Below, piece by piece: positions 23,857 to 32,564 of a DNA stretch of 64,000 bases. Below the pieces are notes generated by a model. That model did not search any database. It was not told where the DNA came from and saw nothing but the letters and a program-made list of their open reading frames with translations. The translations under genes were made by a program, and so were the position numbers. Positions within the stretch are counted from its first letter, which is position 1. Each line of letters opens with the position of its first letter. Origin of the DNA: Clostridiales bacterium (GTDB taxonomy: Bacteria; Bacillota; Clostridia; Oscillospirales; Oscillospiraceae); NCBI GenBank assembly GCA_902362775.1, contig CABIXV010000001.1, forward strand, positions 450,654 to 514,653. The letters run 5' to 3'.

Positions 23857-24021
23857 TTAAAGTTCCGCTTGCTCTTGCGTGTGGCTGTGCCGCCCACAGC
23901 AGTGCCCGCCGTTGTCTTTCCCGCAGCGGCATCCGCCGTCCGGGTCTGTGGGGTCCAGGTGCAGAAGATCGACTTTGACGGGGGTTTCCTGCGTTCCCAA
24001 GGATTCCAGGTGATTGAACAT
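23857..24021 (-). CDS. 54-aa Cys/His-rich putative metal-binding protein
   Basis: A short gene preceding the ZIP transporter. The product starts MFNHLESLGTQETPVK and carries a dense C-terminal metal-ligand cluster, C-R-C-G, then G-H-C-C-G-R-H-S-H (four Cys, three His within about 17 residues). AGAGGAC precedes the ATG. It could be a cytoplasmic metal buffer or chaperone for the ZIP channel. I do not recognise a named family. Confidence 0.65.
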   Translation of the reverse strand: MFNHLESLGTQETPVKVDLLHLDPTDPDGGCRCGKDNGGHCCGRHSHTQEQAEL

Positions 24022-24075
24022 AATCTGTCCTCTTTTCTATCGTAATTTTGCTTGCATAATAGAATATGCTTCAAG

Positions 24076-24129
24076 GTTAGTTATCGCTAACCGCATAACA
24101 ATTATATAAAACCATACACACTCTGTCAA
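24076..24129 (-). promoter_or_regulatory. Promoter and operator of the ZIP operon
   Basis: On the minus strand a perfect TTGACA (24129-24124), 17-nt spacer and perfect TATAAT (24106-24101) are followed nine bases later by the perfect palindrome GTTAG-CGATAA-CTAAC (24091-24076). A consensus-strength promoter with an operator at +1 implies tight repression. Confidence 0.88.
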
Positions 24130-24156
24130 GAGGATGGAAATAGGCAGGCCCCCTGC

Positions 24157-24444
24157 CTATTTCCGCTTTGGATTTTTTGGAAACCAGCCCCGCTCCACCC
24201 TGCGGGCCTGCTCCTTCAGCTCCCGGATGCTCCATATGCAGGCAACGCCCAGCAGCCCCAGAAGGACAGAGAAAAGGCCCTGGATGAAAAGCGCGGCGAT
24301 CAGGCAGAGCAGGCCCGCGATCAAAAATACCGGCCAGACACTCTGTGTGAAGTGATACTCAAACCAGATCACCAGAGGATGGAACGCCCCAATGATCACA
24401 AGGGACATCACGCCGACAACTACGCCTTCAAAGTTTAATTCCAC
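24157..24444 (-). CDS. DUF4491-type small membrane protein
   Basis: A 95-aa protein with about three hydrophobic segments and the DUF4491 pattern: a G-V-V-V-G start, GAFHPLVIWFEYHF, and a closing VERGWFPKNPKRK. Function is unknown for the family. The GTG at 24444 is preferred, nine bases after GGGAGG; the longer frame upstream has no site. It lies in the metal-cargo region beside an AraC regulator and has its own weak promoter. Confidence 0.75.
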   Translation of the reverse strand: MELNFEGVVVGVMSLVIIGAFHPLVIWFEYHFTQSVWPVFLIAGLLCLIAALFIQGLFSVLLGLLGVACIWSIRELKEQARRVERGWFPKNPKRK

Positions 24445-24463
24445 AGACACCACCTCCCGGATA

Positions 24464-24492
24464 TTGTAACATTGATTTTTGGAGCCGGGCAA
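24464..24492 (-). promoter_or_regulatory. Weak promoter of the DUF4491-type gene
   Basis: On the minus strand TTGCCC (24492-24487), 17-nt spacer and TTACAA (24469-24464) precede the GTG start at 24444 by about 20 nt. Confidence 0.4.
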
Positions 24493-24541
24493 GTTGGATA
24501 CTGTAAAATCTTGAGATATTTGTGTGTTCTGTCCGTCAAAG

Positions 24542-25543
24542 TTACTCATGGCTAAGGCGCTCCAAGTGCTTCCTGCGCCGATACTCTAACGGGGATATGC
24601 CGAATTGCTTCTTGAATACCGCGGCGAATTTGCTCTGGTTGATGTATCCGACCTGTTCCGCCACCTCAGATACCGAAAGACGGCCGTCCGCCAACAGTTC
24701 CGCGGCTTTTCTCATTCTGACCTCCCGGAGATACGCCGATATGTTTTGCCCGAAGACGCCGCGAAAATAATTTTTCATACTGGTTTCGCTGATAGAAAAC
24801 CTCGCGGCCAGTTCCCAGGCCGGATGATGCTGCCGCAGGTCGGCTGTGATAATCTGTTCCACCTGTTTTGCAATGCTCACCTGCGTTTCTGTAAAATAGG
24901 CGCAGACTTGGGACGGAGGGATTTCCTTCTGCGCCATCAGTAGCGAAAACAGCGCCAGAGAATAGATCTTCATCTGCATTACAGCAAAGGGCATAGGCTC
25001 ATGATACAGTGACCATAGTTTTTTCAGCAATTCTTCCGCGTCGGGGACAGTCTTGGAGATGTAGGTACTTCCGTTCGGGCAGAATCGCTCCGTGGCGCCG
25101 TGAAAATCAAGCCCGAATTCCTCCAGAAGCCATACACTCTGCGCCGCAAGCGTATCAAGCTCTGCAAAGAACTCCAGCCCCTCGTAGATACGGCGTGGAT
25201 AGACATACTGCCTTTGAGCAAAATGTTCTGTCAGAGACAGATCCCCATCCGTCACATACACAAAATTTCCGTTATTCAGAATGATCTCACAGCGCCCAGT
25301 TACGCAGTAGTTCAGAAGCAGCGGGCCTTTTTCATCAGAGCCCTCTCCTCGAAAATCCGGTGCTGTCCAGAGCGGAGCGTTTACTGAAATATAAGCCAGT
25401 GTCAGTCCCGGGAAAAGCGGGAAAAATGTCACAGAGCCTTTTCCGTCCTTCTCATTTAGAAAAAGCCCCGCGCTGTATTCTCCCCGTTCGATAGATATTC
25501 CGGGAACTTCGACGCATTTTCGGATAATCTCATCAATGTTCAT
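24542..25543 (-). CDS. AraC-family regulator of ECF cluster 1
   Basis: A 333-aa AraC protein. The sensor half contains KGSVTFFPLFPGLTLAYISVN and LLLNYCVTGRCEIIL. The C-terminal half is the AraC DNA-binding domain (WELAARFSISETSMKNYFRG and VSEVAEQVGYINQSKFAAVFKKQFG). It is a clear paralogue of the AraC protein at 28545-29519. It is transcribed divergently from the first ECF operon, from a promoter that lacks the GTTAG operator. The ATG at 25543 has AGGAGG upstream. The general layout is like YbtA-type siderophore-sensing activators (inference). Confidence 0.9.
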   Translation of the reverse strand: MNIDEIIRKCVEVPGISIERGEYSAGLFLNEKDGKGSVTFFPLFPGLTLAYISVNAPLWTAPDFRGEGSDEKGPLLLNYCVTGRCEIILNNGNFVYVTDGDLSLTEHFAQRQYVYPRRIYEGLEFFAELDTLAAQSVWLLEEFGLDFHGATERFCPNGSTYISKTVPDAEELLKKLWSLYHEPMPFAVMQMKIYSLALFSLLMAQKEIPPSQVCAYFTETQVSIAKQVEQIITADLRQHHPAWELAARFSISETSMKNYFRGVFGQNISAYLREVRMRKAAELLADGRLSVSEVAEQVGYINQSKFAAVFKKQFGISPLEYRRRKHLERLSHE

Positions 25544-25592
25544 GGGTGAGTCCTCCTCCTGGCTCCACAAGAAAAGAATTGCTTTTTGCTAT

Positions 25593-25622
25593 ATTATAGG
25601 CGTGAAGAGTCTGGCTCGTCAA
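25593..25622 (-). promoter_or_regulatory. Promoter of AraC regulator 1
   Basis: On the minus strand TTGACG (25622-25617), 18-nt spacer and TATAAT (25598-25593). No metal operator overlaps it. Confidence 0.7.
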
Positions 25623-25686
25623 TTCAAAAACTCGGTGTTGATTGGAGCTAAAAAGCTGTTCAGTTGTAGAAACGCCAGTCCGGGTA

Positions 25687-25719
25687 TGGTATTCTATGAC
25701 GGGGTTAGAATGAGCTAAC
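25687..25719 (+). promoter_or_regulatory. Promoter and operator of ECF cluster 1
   Basis: An extended -10 (TGGTATTCT, hexamer 25690-25695) is followed eight bases later by the perfect palindrome GTTAG-AATGAG-CTAAC (25704-25719). There is no good -35, consistent with activation by the divergent AraC protein and repression through the palindrome. Confidence 0.75.
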
Positions 25720-25742
25720 CAATGAATGCGGAGGTGTTTCTT

Positions 25743-26327
25743 ATGAACAACAAGATTCAGGCAAAAGATTTGATCAACCTTGGGCTGTTCACAGTACTGT
25801 ATTTTGTCATCGGCTGCTGTGTCGCAATTCCCATCGGGTTTGTACCAATTTTCCTTCCCGTCCTGGGGGCGCTTTGGGCGCTGATCACCGGCATCCCATT
25901 TATGCTGTTCCTGACAAGGGTGAAAAAGTTCGGGATGGTCACCATTATGGGCATTTTGAGCGGCCTGCTGATGGGGTTGACCGGCATGGGCTTCTGGGGC
26001 GTCCCTCTGGGGGCTGTTTTTGGACTGCTGGGTGACCTGATTTTGAAATCCGGAGGCTATAAGAGCGCCAAAAAGAGCCTGCTGGGGTATGCGGTGTTCA
26101 GCCTTTGGATGGTGGGTACCTATATCCCCATGTACTTTATGGTGGAAGACTCCTGGGCGAGCTTTGCGGCCAGCTTCGGAGAGGAATATGCGGATCAGGT
26201 AATGGCTGTCATGCCGATGTGGAGCATAATCCTGGTAATTGCAGGAATCTTTATATTCGCCATTTTCGGTGGACTGCTGGGCAAGGCCCTCCTGAAAAAG
26301 CACTTTGCCAAGGCGGGCATTGCGTAA
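25743..26327 (+). CDS. ECF transporter substrate-binding S component (MptD/Trep_Strep type), copy 1
   Basis: A 194-aa membrane protein with about six helices. KDLINLGLFTVLYFVI at the start and KKFGMVTIMGILSGLLMGLTGMG in the middle are typical of the MptD/Trep_Strep family of ECF S components. It binds the substrate outside and pairs with EcfT/EcfA encoded immediately downstream. The substrate is unknown; location behind a DtxR-type operator suggests iron, heme or a metal chelate (inference). GGAGGTG precedes the ATG at 25743. Confidence 0.85.
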   Translation: MNNKIQAKDLINLGLFTVLYFVIGCCVAIPIGFVPIFLPVLGALWALITGIPFMLFLTRVKKFGMVTIMGILSGLLMGLTGMGFWGVPLGAVFGLLGDLILKSGGYKSAKKSLLGYAVFSLWMVGTYIPMYFMVEDSWASFAASFGEEYADQVMAVMPMWSIILVIAGIFIFAIFGGLLGKALLKKHFAKAGIA

Positions 26328-27085
26328 TGAGCAGCGCATCATACCCCACAGTAACAGCAAGCAAGAAAGGCATCCAACTGGACCCGCGCACCAAGCTGCT
26401 TCTTCTGCTGACCATCACCACCCTGATGTTCAGTACCAGCAACGAGGGGATCATGAATTTGATAAAGCCACTTTTGAGCCTCGTCCCATTTATCCTGATC
26501 CTCTCCGAGCGACGATTTCAGACGGCGGCAAAGTACCTGATTTTGTACGCAGCCTGTTTTGCGCTGGAGCGTGTGGCCCTGATCTGGGCAAGCGGGCTTC
26601 CCTCCTTTGTCCTGCTGGCGGTCACATCCATCATGACCCGCTTTGCACCCGGTATCATGATGGGCGCCTATCTGATTGCGTCCACATCGGTGAGCGAATT
26701 CATTGGCGCCATGGAGCGGATGCACCTGACGGAGAAGATCGTGATCCCGCTGTCGGTGATTTTCCGCTTCTTTCCCACCGTCAGCGAGGAGTATCAGGCC
26801 ATCCGGGACGCTATGAAGATGCGCGGGATACGCTTCGGAGGAAAGAACCCGTTTCTGATGGTCGAGTACCGGCTGGTACCGCTTATTGTATCCGTGGTCA
26901 AAATCGGGGATGAACTTTCCGCTGCCGCCTTAACGCGGGGCCTTGGGGCTCCGGGAAGGCGTACCAATTTGTGCCGGCTTGGGTTTCATGCACAGGATCT
27001 TATGGCGGCGCTGTTCTGCGTCGCCTGCTTCGCTCTGTTTCTGCTCCAGCCGCAGATCGCTTTTTGGGGAGGTGTCAGAGGATGA
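26327..27085 (+). CDS. ecfT: ECF transporter transmembrane T component, copy 1
   Basis: A 252-aa EcfT/CbiQ-type protein with an N-terminal LDPRTKLLLLL motif, several helices, and the two coupling motifs: AMKMRGIRFGG and AAALTRGLGAPGRR. These Ala-Arg-Gly motifs dock to the ATPases. It starts inside the stop of the S component (TAATG) and overlaps the ATPase gene by four bases, so all three are coupled. Confidence 0.9.
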   Translation: MSSASYPTVTASKKGIQLDPRTKLLLLLTITTLMFSTSNEGIMNLIKPLLSLVPFILILSERRFQTAAKYLILYAACFALERVALIWASGLPSFVLLAVTSIMTRFAPGIMMGAYLIASTSVSEFIGAMERMHLTEKIVIPLSVIFRFFPTVSEEYQAIRDAMKMRGIRFGGKNPFLMVEYRLVPLIVSVVKIGDELSAAALTRGLGAPGRRTNLCRLGFHAQDLMAALFCVACFALFLLQPQIAFWGGVRG

Positions 27086-28548
27086 TTCAGATTGACCATG
27101 TGACCTTCTCTTATGGAGAAGAAACGGAGCATACCGGTGGTGTTCGGGACATTGAGCTTCAGATCAAGCGCGGCGAGTTTGCCGTGCTCTGCGGCGAGAG
27201 CGGCTGCGGAAAAACCACGATCACCCGCCTGATCAACGGCCTGATCCCCCATTATTACGAAGGGAAGATGAGCGGCGGCGTGTGGGTCAACGGGGCTGAA
27301 GTGTCAAAACAACCGCTCTATGATACGGCGAAAATCGTGGGCAGCGTGTTCCAAAACCCGCGTTCCCAGTTTTTTAATGTAGATACAACCAGCGAGATCA
27401 CCTTTGGCTGTGAAAATCTGGGCCAGCCGGCAGAAACAATCCGGGCGCGGCTGGAGAGGACGGTCTGTGATTTCCGATTGGAAAAGCTGATGGACCGGAA
27501 TATCTTCCACCTCTCCGGCGGGGAGAAACAAAAAGTTGCCTGCGCCGGCGTGTCGATCATGGAGCCGGAGGTACTGGTACTGGATGAGCCATCCTCCAAT
27601 CTGGATGCGGCATCCATTTCCGACCTGCGGAAAACCCTGGCTTTCTGGAAAGGTCAAGGGAAAACCATCGTCGTATCGGAACACCGGCTCTATTATCTCT
27701 GCGGTCTGGCGGATCGTTTTATTTATATGAAGGGCGGCAAAATCACACGGGAATATACTGCGGAGGAATTTAATGGCTTGTCGGAGCAAGCCCGGACGGA
27801 AATGGGGCTGCGCACTTTCGCCCTGGAACAATTACAACCGCCGCAAACACCGCAATGCACAGGGACGGAACTGGAGCTGAAGCAGTTCCGCTTTGCGTAT
27901 CCCCACGGATCGGCAATCCTGCACATACAGGATTGCACTATTCCGGCCGGCCGCATTGTAGGCATCATTGGTAATAACGGGGCTGGCAAGTCCACCTTTT
28001 CACGGTGCTTCTGCGGGCTGGAGAAGCAATGCGGCGAGGTAATCTGGAACGGCAGGCGATACCGTCCGAAAGATCGGCTGAACACCTGCTATATGGTCAT
28101 GCAGGAGGTAAACCATCAACTCTTTACAGAAACAGTCCTGGACGAAGTGTTGATCAGCATGGAGGAGCCGGATACAAAACAGGCAGAGGAAATCCTGGCC
28201 CGGCTGGATCTCCTCCCGTTCAGAGACAGGCACCCCATGTCGCTTTCCGGCGGGCAGAAACAGAGGGTGGCCATCGCATCCGCCATTGCGTCAAAGCGGT
28301 CTATTCTCTTTTTTGACGAACCCACCAGCGGCCTTGATTACCGGCACATGAAAGAGGTCGCCGCTGTTTTGCGGCAGCTCAGCGCGGAAGGTGTCACTGT
28401 TTATGTGATCACACACGATCTGGAACTGCTGCTGGACTGCTGCACGGACATCATCCATTTCGCCCAGGGAAACATTGTCGGCCAATATCCTATGGATGCG
28501 GGCGGCCTTTCAAGGGTCTGCGCTTATTTTATGGGAAGCGGCGCCTAA
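27082..28548 (+). CDS. ECF transporter fused ATPase (two ABC domains), copy 1
   Basis: A 488-aa protein with two complete ABC ATPase domains in one chain. The first has GESGCGKTT, LSGGEKQK and VLDEPSSNLD; the second has GNNGAGKST, LSGGQKQR and FFDEPTSGLD. It replaces the separate EcfA1/EcfA2 pair and drives the importer encoded by the two genes upstream. Its end overlaps the convergent AraC gene by four bases. Confidence 0.93.
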   Translation: MIQIDHVTFSYGEETEHTGGVRDIELQIKRGEFAVLCGESGCGKTTITRLINGLIPHYYEGKMSGGVWVNGAEVSKQPLYDTAKIVGSVFQNPRSQFFNVDTTSEITFGCENLGQPAETIRARLERTVCDFRLEKLMDRNIFHLSGGEKQKVACAGVSIMEPEVLVLDEPSSNLDAASISDLRKTLAFWKGQGKTIVVSEHRLYYLCGLADRFIYMKGGKITREYTAEEFNGLSEQARTEMGLRTFALEQLQPPQTPQCTGTELELKQFRFAYPHGSAILHIQDCTIPAGRIVGIIGNNGAGKSTFSRCFCGLEKQCGEVIWNGRRYRPKDRLNTCYMVMQEVNHQLFTETVLDEVLISMEEPDTKQAEEILARLDLLPFRDRHPMSLSGGQKQRVAIASAIASKRSILFFDEPTSGLDYRHMKEVAAVLRQLSAEGVTVYVITHDLELLLDCCTDIIHFAQGNIVGQYPMDAGGLSRVCAYFMGSGA

Positions 28549-29519
28549 AGTGCGGCCAGCTTCTGTGCGCGCCGGTACTCCAGCGGGGACATACCAAACT
28601 GCTTCTTGAATACCGCTGCAAACTTTCCCTGATTGGAATAGCCAACCTGCTCCGCGATTTCCGCAATGGGGCGGCTGGTGTCCGCTAAAAATTCAGCGGC
28701 GGCTTTCATACGGGCCTCCCGCAGATAGGTGGAGATGTTCTGGCCGTACACCCCACGGAAGTAGTTTTTCAAGCTGGTTTCTCCAACGGAGAATTTTTCC
28801 GCCAGCAGACGCACGGGGATGTGTTTCCGGAGATCTGCGGTGAGGATTTGTTCTGCTTTTTTGGCGATCCCCACCTGAAGTTCCGTATAAAAGCCGCAGG
28901 TTTTTGAAGGGCGCGGCTCTGTATGGAGCAGTTCGTAAATCAGTTCCAGCGTATAGATGCGCAGATAAAAGAGAGACGGCTGCTCCGACAGTGCCCAGAG
29001 TTTGTGGAAAATGGCGGTAAGTGTGCTGTCCGCCTCATTGATATAGGTCTTTTGTCTGCGGCAATAGTTCTCACGCAGCAGAGTAAAATCCAGTTCAAAA
29101 GCGGACATCAGTTCCTGAGCGTGATGAGAGAGCTGTTCTATATCAAAATAGATTTTGATGCCCTGATAGAGCCCGGTGGGGAAAATATAGCCGTCCTGGG
29201 CCGTCTGCTCACTGACGGCAAAATCATTTTCCTTCAGGTATATGTAGGCTCCGTCATCCAGAAGAAGCTCACTTCTTCCTGCAACGCAGTAGTTGATCAG
29301 CAGGGGCCGCAGCTCGGCATTTGCCTCGGACTCCGGCCAATTTGAGGCGCTTACCTGAATAAACGCCAGGGTTACCCCCGGAAAGAGCGGGTGGAAGACC
29401 ATCCTCCCGCGGCCGTCCTCCTGCTCCAAAAGAAGTTCGCTGCTATTTGGGCCGCTTTTCCACTCTACGCCCAAAACGGTATCACTGTTTTTCAGGATAC
29501 TTTCCATCATGTCGCGCAA
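28545..29519 (-). CDS. AraC-family regulator of ECF cluster 2
   Basis: About 324 aa, paralogous to the AraC protein at 24542-25543 over its whole length (shared RMVFHPLFPGVTLAFIQVS, GETSLKNYFRGVYGQNIS and IAEQVGYSNQGKFAAVFKK blocks). I place the start at a TTG (29519), eight bases after AAAGGGGG; the ATG at 29510 is the alternative. It is transcribed divergently from the second ECF operon. Like its paralogue it probably senses a cytoplasmic ligand, perhaps the transported compound. Confidence 0.88.
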   Translation of the reverse strand: MRDMMESILKNSDTVLGVEWKSGPNSSELLLEQEDGRGRMVFHPLFPGVTLAFIQVSASNWPESEANAELRPLLINYCVAGRSELLLDDGAYIYLKENDFAVSEQTAQDGYIFPTGLYQGIKIYFDIEQLSHHAQELMSAFELDFTLLRENYCRRQKTYINEADSTLTAIFHKLWALSEQPSLFYLRIYTLELIYELLHTEPRPSKTCGFYTELQVGIAKKAEQILTADLRKHIPVRLLAEKFSVGETSLKNYFRGVYGQNISTYLREARMKAAAEFLADTSRPIAEIAEQVGYSNQGKFAAVFKKQFGMSPLEYRRAQKLAAL

Positions 29520-29556
29520 CAAATTTTCCCCCTTTCGCGGCAAAATGATTGAGTTT

Positions 29557-29585
29557 ATTATAGGCCGCCTCCCTTTAGGGGTCAA
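29557..29585 (-). promoter_or_regulatory. Promoter of AraC regulator 2
   Basis: On the minus strand TTGACC (29585-29580), 17-nt spacer and TATAAT (29562-29557). Confidence 0.7.
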
Positions 29586-29667
29586 TCATCAAACAACATG
29601 GAAGAGAAAACTCCTTGCTATTCGGGCCTAAACTGTCGGTATGTGCATAGAAGCGTGATTTGATCTG

Positions 29668-29699
29668 TGCTACTATTACGACGGTTAGCGTTGCCTAAT
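29668..29699 (+). promoter_or_regulatory. Promoter and operator of ECF cluster 2
   Basis: An extended -10 (TGCTACTAT, hexamer 29671-29676) without a good -35 is followed seven bases later by GTTAG-CGTTGC-CTAAT (29684-29699), one mismatch from the consensus palindrome. The arrangement is the same as in cluster 1. Confidence 0.65.
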
Positions 29700-29731
29700 C
29701 CGAAAATCAATCATGTGTAGGAGGATTCTCA

Positions 29732-30310
29732 ATGAACAGGCTTCAAGGGAAAGATTTAATCAACATCGGTATTTTTACGGCGATCTACTTTATCGTGATC
29801 TTTGCCGCGGCGTCTATTGGCTTTATCCCTATTTTCATTCCGCTCATCAGTGTGATCGTTCCGCTGGTCGGCGGCATCCCCATGATGCTGTTTTTCTCCA
29901 AAATCAAAAAGTTTGGTATGCTGACCATCTGCGGCCTGCTGCTCGGTATTATTATGCTGCTTACCGGAATGGGCTACTGGTGCATCCCCACCGGCCTGAT
30001 TTTTGGATTGATCTCTGATTTCATGATGAGGGGCTGCGGCTACAAAAACGCCAAGCGCGAAGTCCTGATCCACGGCGTTTTCTCCATGTGGGTGATCGGC
30101 GCGTTCATCCCTATTGTTGTGACACGGGACGCTTACTATCAAAATCTCCTTCCCGGCTATGGACAGGAATATGCAGACACGCTCATGGCCTATATGCCGG
30201 ACTGGATTTTGCCGGTGCTTCTGGTGGCGGCCTTTGTCAGCGGGCTGGTGGGCGGCCTGATTGGACGCAAAATTTTCAAAAAGCACTTTGAACGGGCGGG
30301 AATTGTATAA
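29732..30310 (+). CDS. ECF transporter S component (MptD/Trep_Strep type), copy 2
   Basis: A 192-aa membrane protein homologous to copy 1, with the same KDLINIGIFTAIYFIV opening and KKFGMLTICGLLLGI block. The extracellular loop around residues 125-150 differs from copy 1, so the two may bind different substrates. TAGGAGG precedes the ATG. First gene of the second ECF operon. Confidence 0.85.
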   Translation: MNRLQGKDLINIGIFTAIYFIVIFAAASIGFIPIFIPLISVIVPLVGGIPMMLFFSKIKKFGMLTICGLLLGIIMLLTGMGYWCIPTGLIFGLISDFMMRGCGYKNAKREVLIHGVFSMWVIGAFIPIVVTRDAYYQNLLPGYGQEYADTLMAYMPDWILPVLLVAAFVSGLVGGLIGRKIFKKHFERAGIV

Positions 30311-31047
30311 TGAGCCGCGAGCTTCTTGCCAGTCAGAAAAACCACAGTGGGATTGTTTTAGATCCCCGCACAAAATTGGCGGTGCTGACCACCATAGCCG
30401 TTTTCATTTTGGGCGGCTCGTATGAAGGCGTCATGCAGTATTACATCATTGTGCTGGCGGCGATCCCCCTGCTGCTTCTGCTCTCGGCAGGAAAATGGAA
30501 AGGCGCTGTCCTCTATCTCCTGATTTTTGGAGGAAGCCTCTGCTTGGAACTGTTTGGACTATCCTATCTGACCGGGGTTGCAAATTTTATCGCGGTTGCC
30601 ATTGTGGGGCTGTTCCTCCGGTTTACGCCGGGAATTGTCATGGGGTACTTCGTAGTCACGACCACAACCGTCAGCGAATTCGTGGCCGCCATGGAGCGGC
30701 TTTACTTGCCGCAGCAGATCACAATCCCCATGTCGGTCATGTTCCGCTTTTTCCCGACGGTGGCGGAAGAATGGAGCGCCATTGGGGACGCCATGCGGAT
30801 GCGCGGCGTACGCTTTGGCGGTGGAAAGGCCGGCTCTATTCTGGAATACCGCATGGTTCCCATGATGATCTGCTCCGTCAAGATTGGAGAAGAGTTGAGT
30901 GCGGCGGCACTGACCCGCGGCCTGGGCGGACCGGTCAAGCGGACCAACATCTGTAAAATCGGGTTTCGCGCACAGGATATTGTGTTGCTCCTGATCTGCC
31001 TTGGGGCATTTGCCGCGCAAGTCTATGTGTGGGCTGCAAGGGGGTGA
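30310..31047 (+). CDS. ecfT: ECF transporter T component, copy 2
   Basis: A 245-aa EcfT protein with LDPRTKLAVLTT, AMRMRGVRFGG and AAALTRGLGGPVKR motifs, homologous to copy 1. It starts in the S-component stop (TAATG) and is followed six bases later by the ATPase gene. Confidence 0.9.
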   Translation: MSRELLASQKNHSGIVLDPRTKLAVLTTIAVFILGGSYEGVMQYYIIVLAAIPLLLLLSAGKWKGAVLYLLIFGGSLCLELFGLSYLTGVANFIAVAIVGLFLRFTPGIVMGYFVVTTTTVSEFVAAMERLYLPQQITIPMSVMFRFFPTVAEEWSAIGDAMRMRGVRFGGGKAGSILEYRMVPMMICSVKIGEELSAAALTRGLGGPVKRTNICKIGFRAQDIVLLLICLGAFAAQVYVWAARG

Positions 31048-31052
31048 ATGCC

Positions 31053-32549
31053 ATGATTGCGTGCAGAGATGTGTCGTTTTCCTATCCGGCAAGCGGCCCT
31101 GTGGATGGGAAATGCCTGACGGAAGGGGCGCTGAAGCATATCACCTGTACGGTTGAGGACGGCTCCTTTGTTCTTCTCTGCGGGGCCTCCGGCTGCGGCA
31201 AGACAACCTTGACCCGTCTGCTGAACGGCCTGATCCCCCATTACCACGAGGGGACTTTTACAGGCTCGGTCTATCTGGATGGGAAAGATACCCGCGAACT
31301 GTCGCTTTTTGAGATTTCTCAAAAGGTAGGCTCTGTGTTCCAAAATCCACGCTCCCAGTTTTTCAATGTGGACACGACCAGCGAACTGGCCTTTGGCCCG
31401 GAAAATCACGGATTGCCCGAGAAGGCCGTCCGCGAGCGGGTCCGCCGGGTGGCGGAGCAGCTGAAGCTGGAATCTCTGCTTGACCGAAGCATCTTCTCCC
31501 TCTCCGGCGGGGAGAAGCAGAAAATCGCCTGCGGGTCAGCGGCAGCAATCGAACCGGATATTTATGTCCTGGATGAGCCGTCCTCCAATCTGGACGCTTA
31601 CGCGATTGCGGATTTCCGAAAACTGCTCATGCTCTTGAAGGCCCAGGGGAAAACCATTGTCATATCAGAACACCGGCTCTATTATTTACGCGATCTGGCC
31701 GACCGTGTCCTCTATATGAAGGATGGGGAGATCCAAGGCGACTACACCGCCGAGGAATTCCAAAGCCTGCCCGCAGAGCAGAGGGATCAGATGGGGCTGC
31801 GGCCGCTGGAGTTAAACTCTTTAAGGAACATAGCGGCGCCTTGTGACAGGGGCGGGGACTCCGAATGGAACATCCGCCAGTTTTTCTTTGCATACAAGCA
31901 TCAGCCGGAAACCCTGCACATTGACGAGGCTGTATTCCCCTTTGGCGGTGCAACCGCAATCATTGGGCATAACGGAGCGGGAAAATCCACCCTGTCCCGC
32001 TGCCTGTGCGGGCTTGAAAAGCGGTGTGGCGGCACTGTGCAGGAACGGAGCAGGATTTATTCCAGAAAAGAGCGGCTGAAGCTCTGTTATATGGTGATGC
32101 AGGATGTAAACCACCAGCTTTTCACAGAAAGCGTGCTGGATGAACTATTCCTGAGTATGAGTACAGAGGATCGGGCCAAGGCGGAAGCTGTGCTGGCTGC
32201 GATGGATCTGCTCCCATATCGTGAGCGCCATCCCATGGGGCTGTCCGGGGGACAAAAGCAGCGGGTGGCCGTCGCCTCCGCGATTGCATCGGAACGGCCG
32301 CTGATCGTATTTGATGAGCCAACCAGCGGGCTGGACCTGTTTCACATGAGGCAGGTGGCGGAGATGGTGAACAGAGTTGCGGAGCATGGGAGAACAGTGG
32401 TTGTAGTGACGCACGACCCGGAATTTATTTTGCGGTGCTGTAACTTTGTTATCCACATGGAGCACGGCGAGATTCAGGAAAGTTACTCCCTCTGTAAGCC
32501 GGAGGGCAGAGAACATTTGCTGGATTTTTTTCTGAGCGATATGGAATAG
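31053..32549 (+). CDS. ECF transporter fused ATPase, copy 2
   Basis: A 498-aa double ABC ATPase. The first domain has GASGCGKTT, LSGGEKQK and VLDEPSSNLD; the second has GHNGAGKST, LSGGQKQR and VFDEPTSGLD. It is homologous to copy 1 along its length. The start at 31053 (MIACRDVSF) follows AAGGGGGTG. The DtxR-type regulator gene follows 15 bases after its stop, so importer and regulator are co-transcribed. Confidence 0.93.
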   Translation: MIACRDVSFSYPASGPVDGKCLTEGALKHITCTVEDGSFVLLCGASGCGKTTLTRLLNGLIPHYHEGTFTGSVYLDGKDTRELSLFEISQKVGSVFQNPRSQFFNVDTTSELAFGPENHGLPEKAVRERVRRVAEQLKLESLLDRSIFSLSGGEKQKIACGSAAAIEPDIYVLDEPSSNLDAYAIADFRKLLMLLKAQGKTIVISEHRLYYLRDLADRVLYMKDGEIQGDYTAEEFQSLPAEQRDQMGLRPLELNSLRNIAAPCDRGGDSEWNIRQFFFAYKHQPETLHIDEAVFPFGGATAIIGHNGAGKSTLSRCLCGLEKRCGGTVQERSRIYSRKERLKLCYMVMQDVNHQLFTESVLDELFLSMSTEDRAKAEAVLAAMDLLPYRERHPMGLSGGQKQRVAVASAIASERPLIVFDEPTSGLDLFHMRQVAEMVNRVAEHGRTVVVVTHDPEFILRCCNFVIHMEHGEIQESYSLCKPEGREHLLDFFLSDME

Positions 32550-32564
32550 GAAGTAGGCGGTAAT

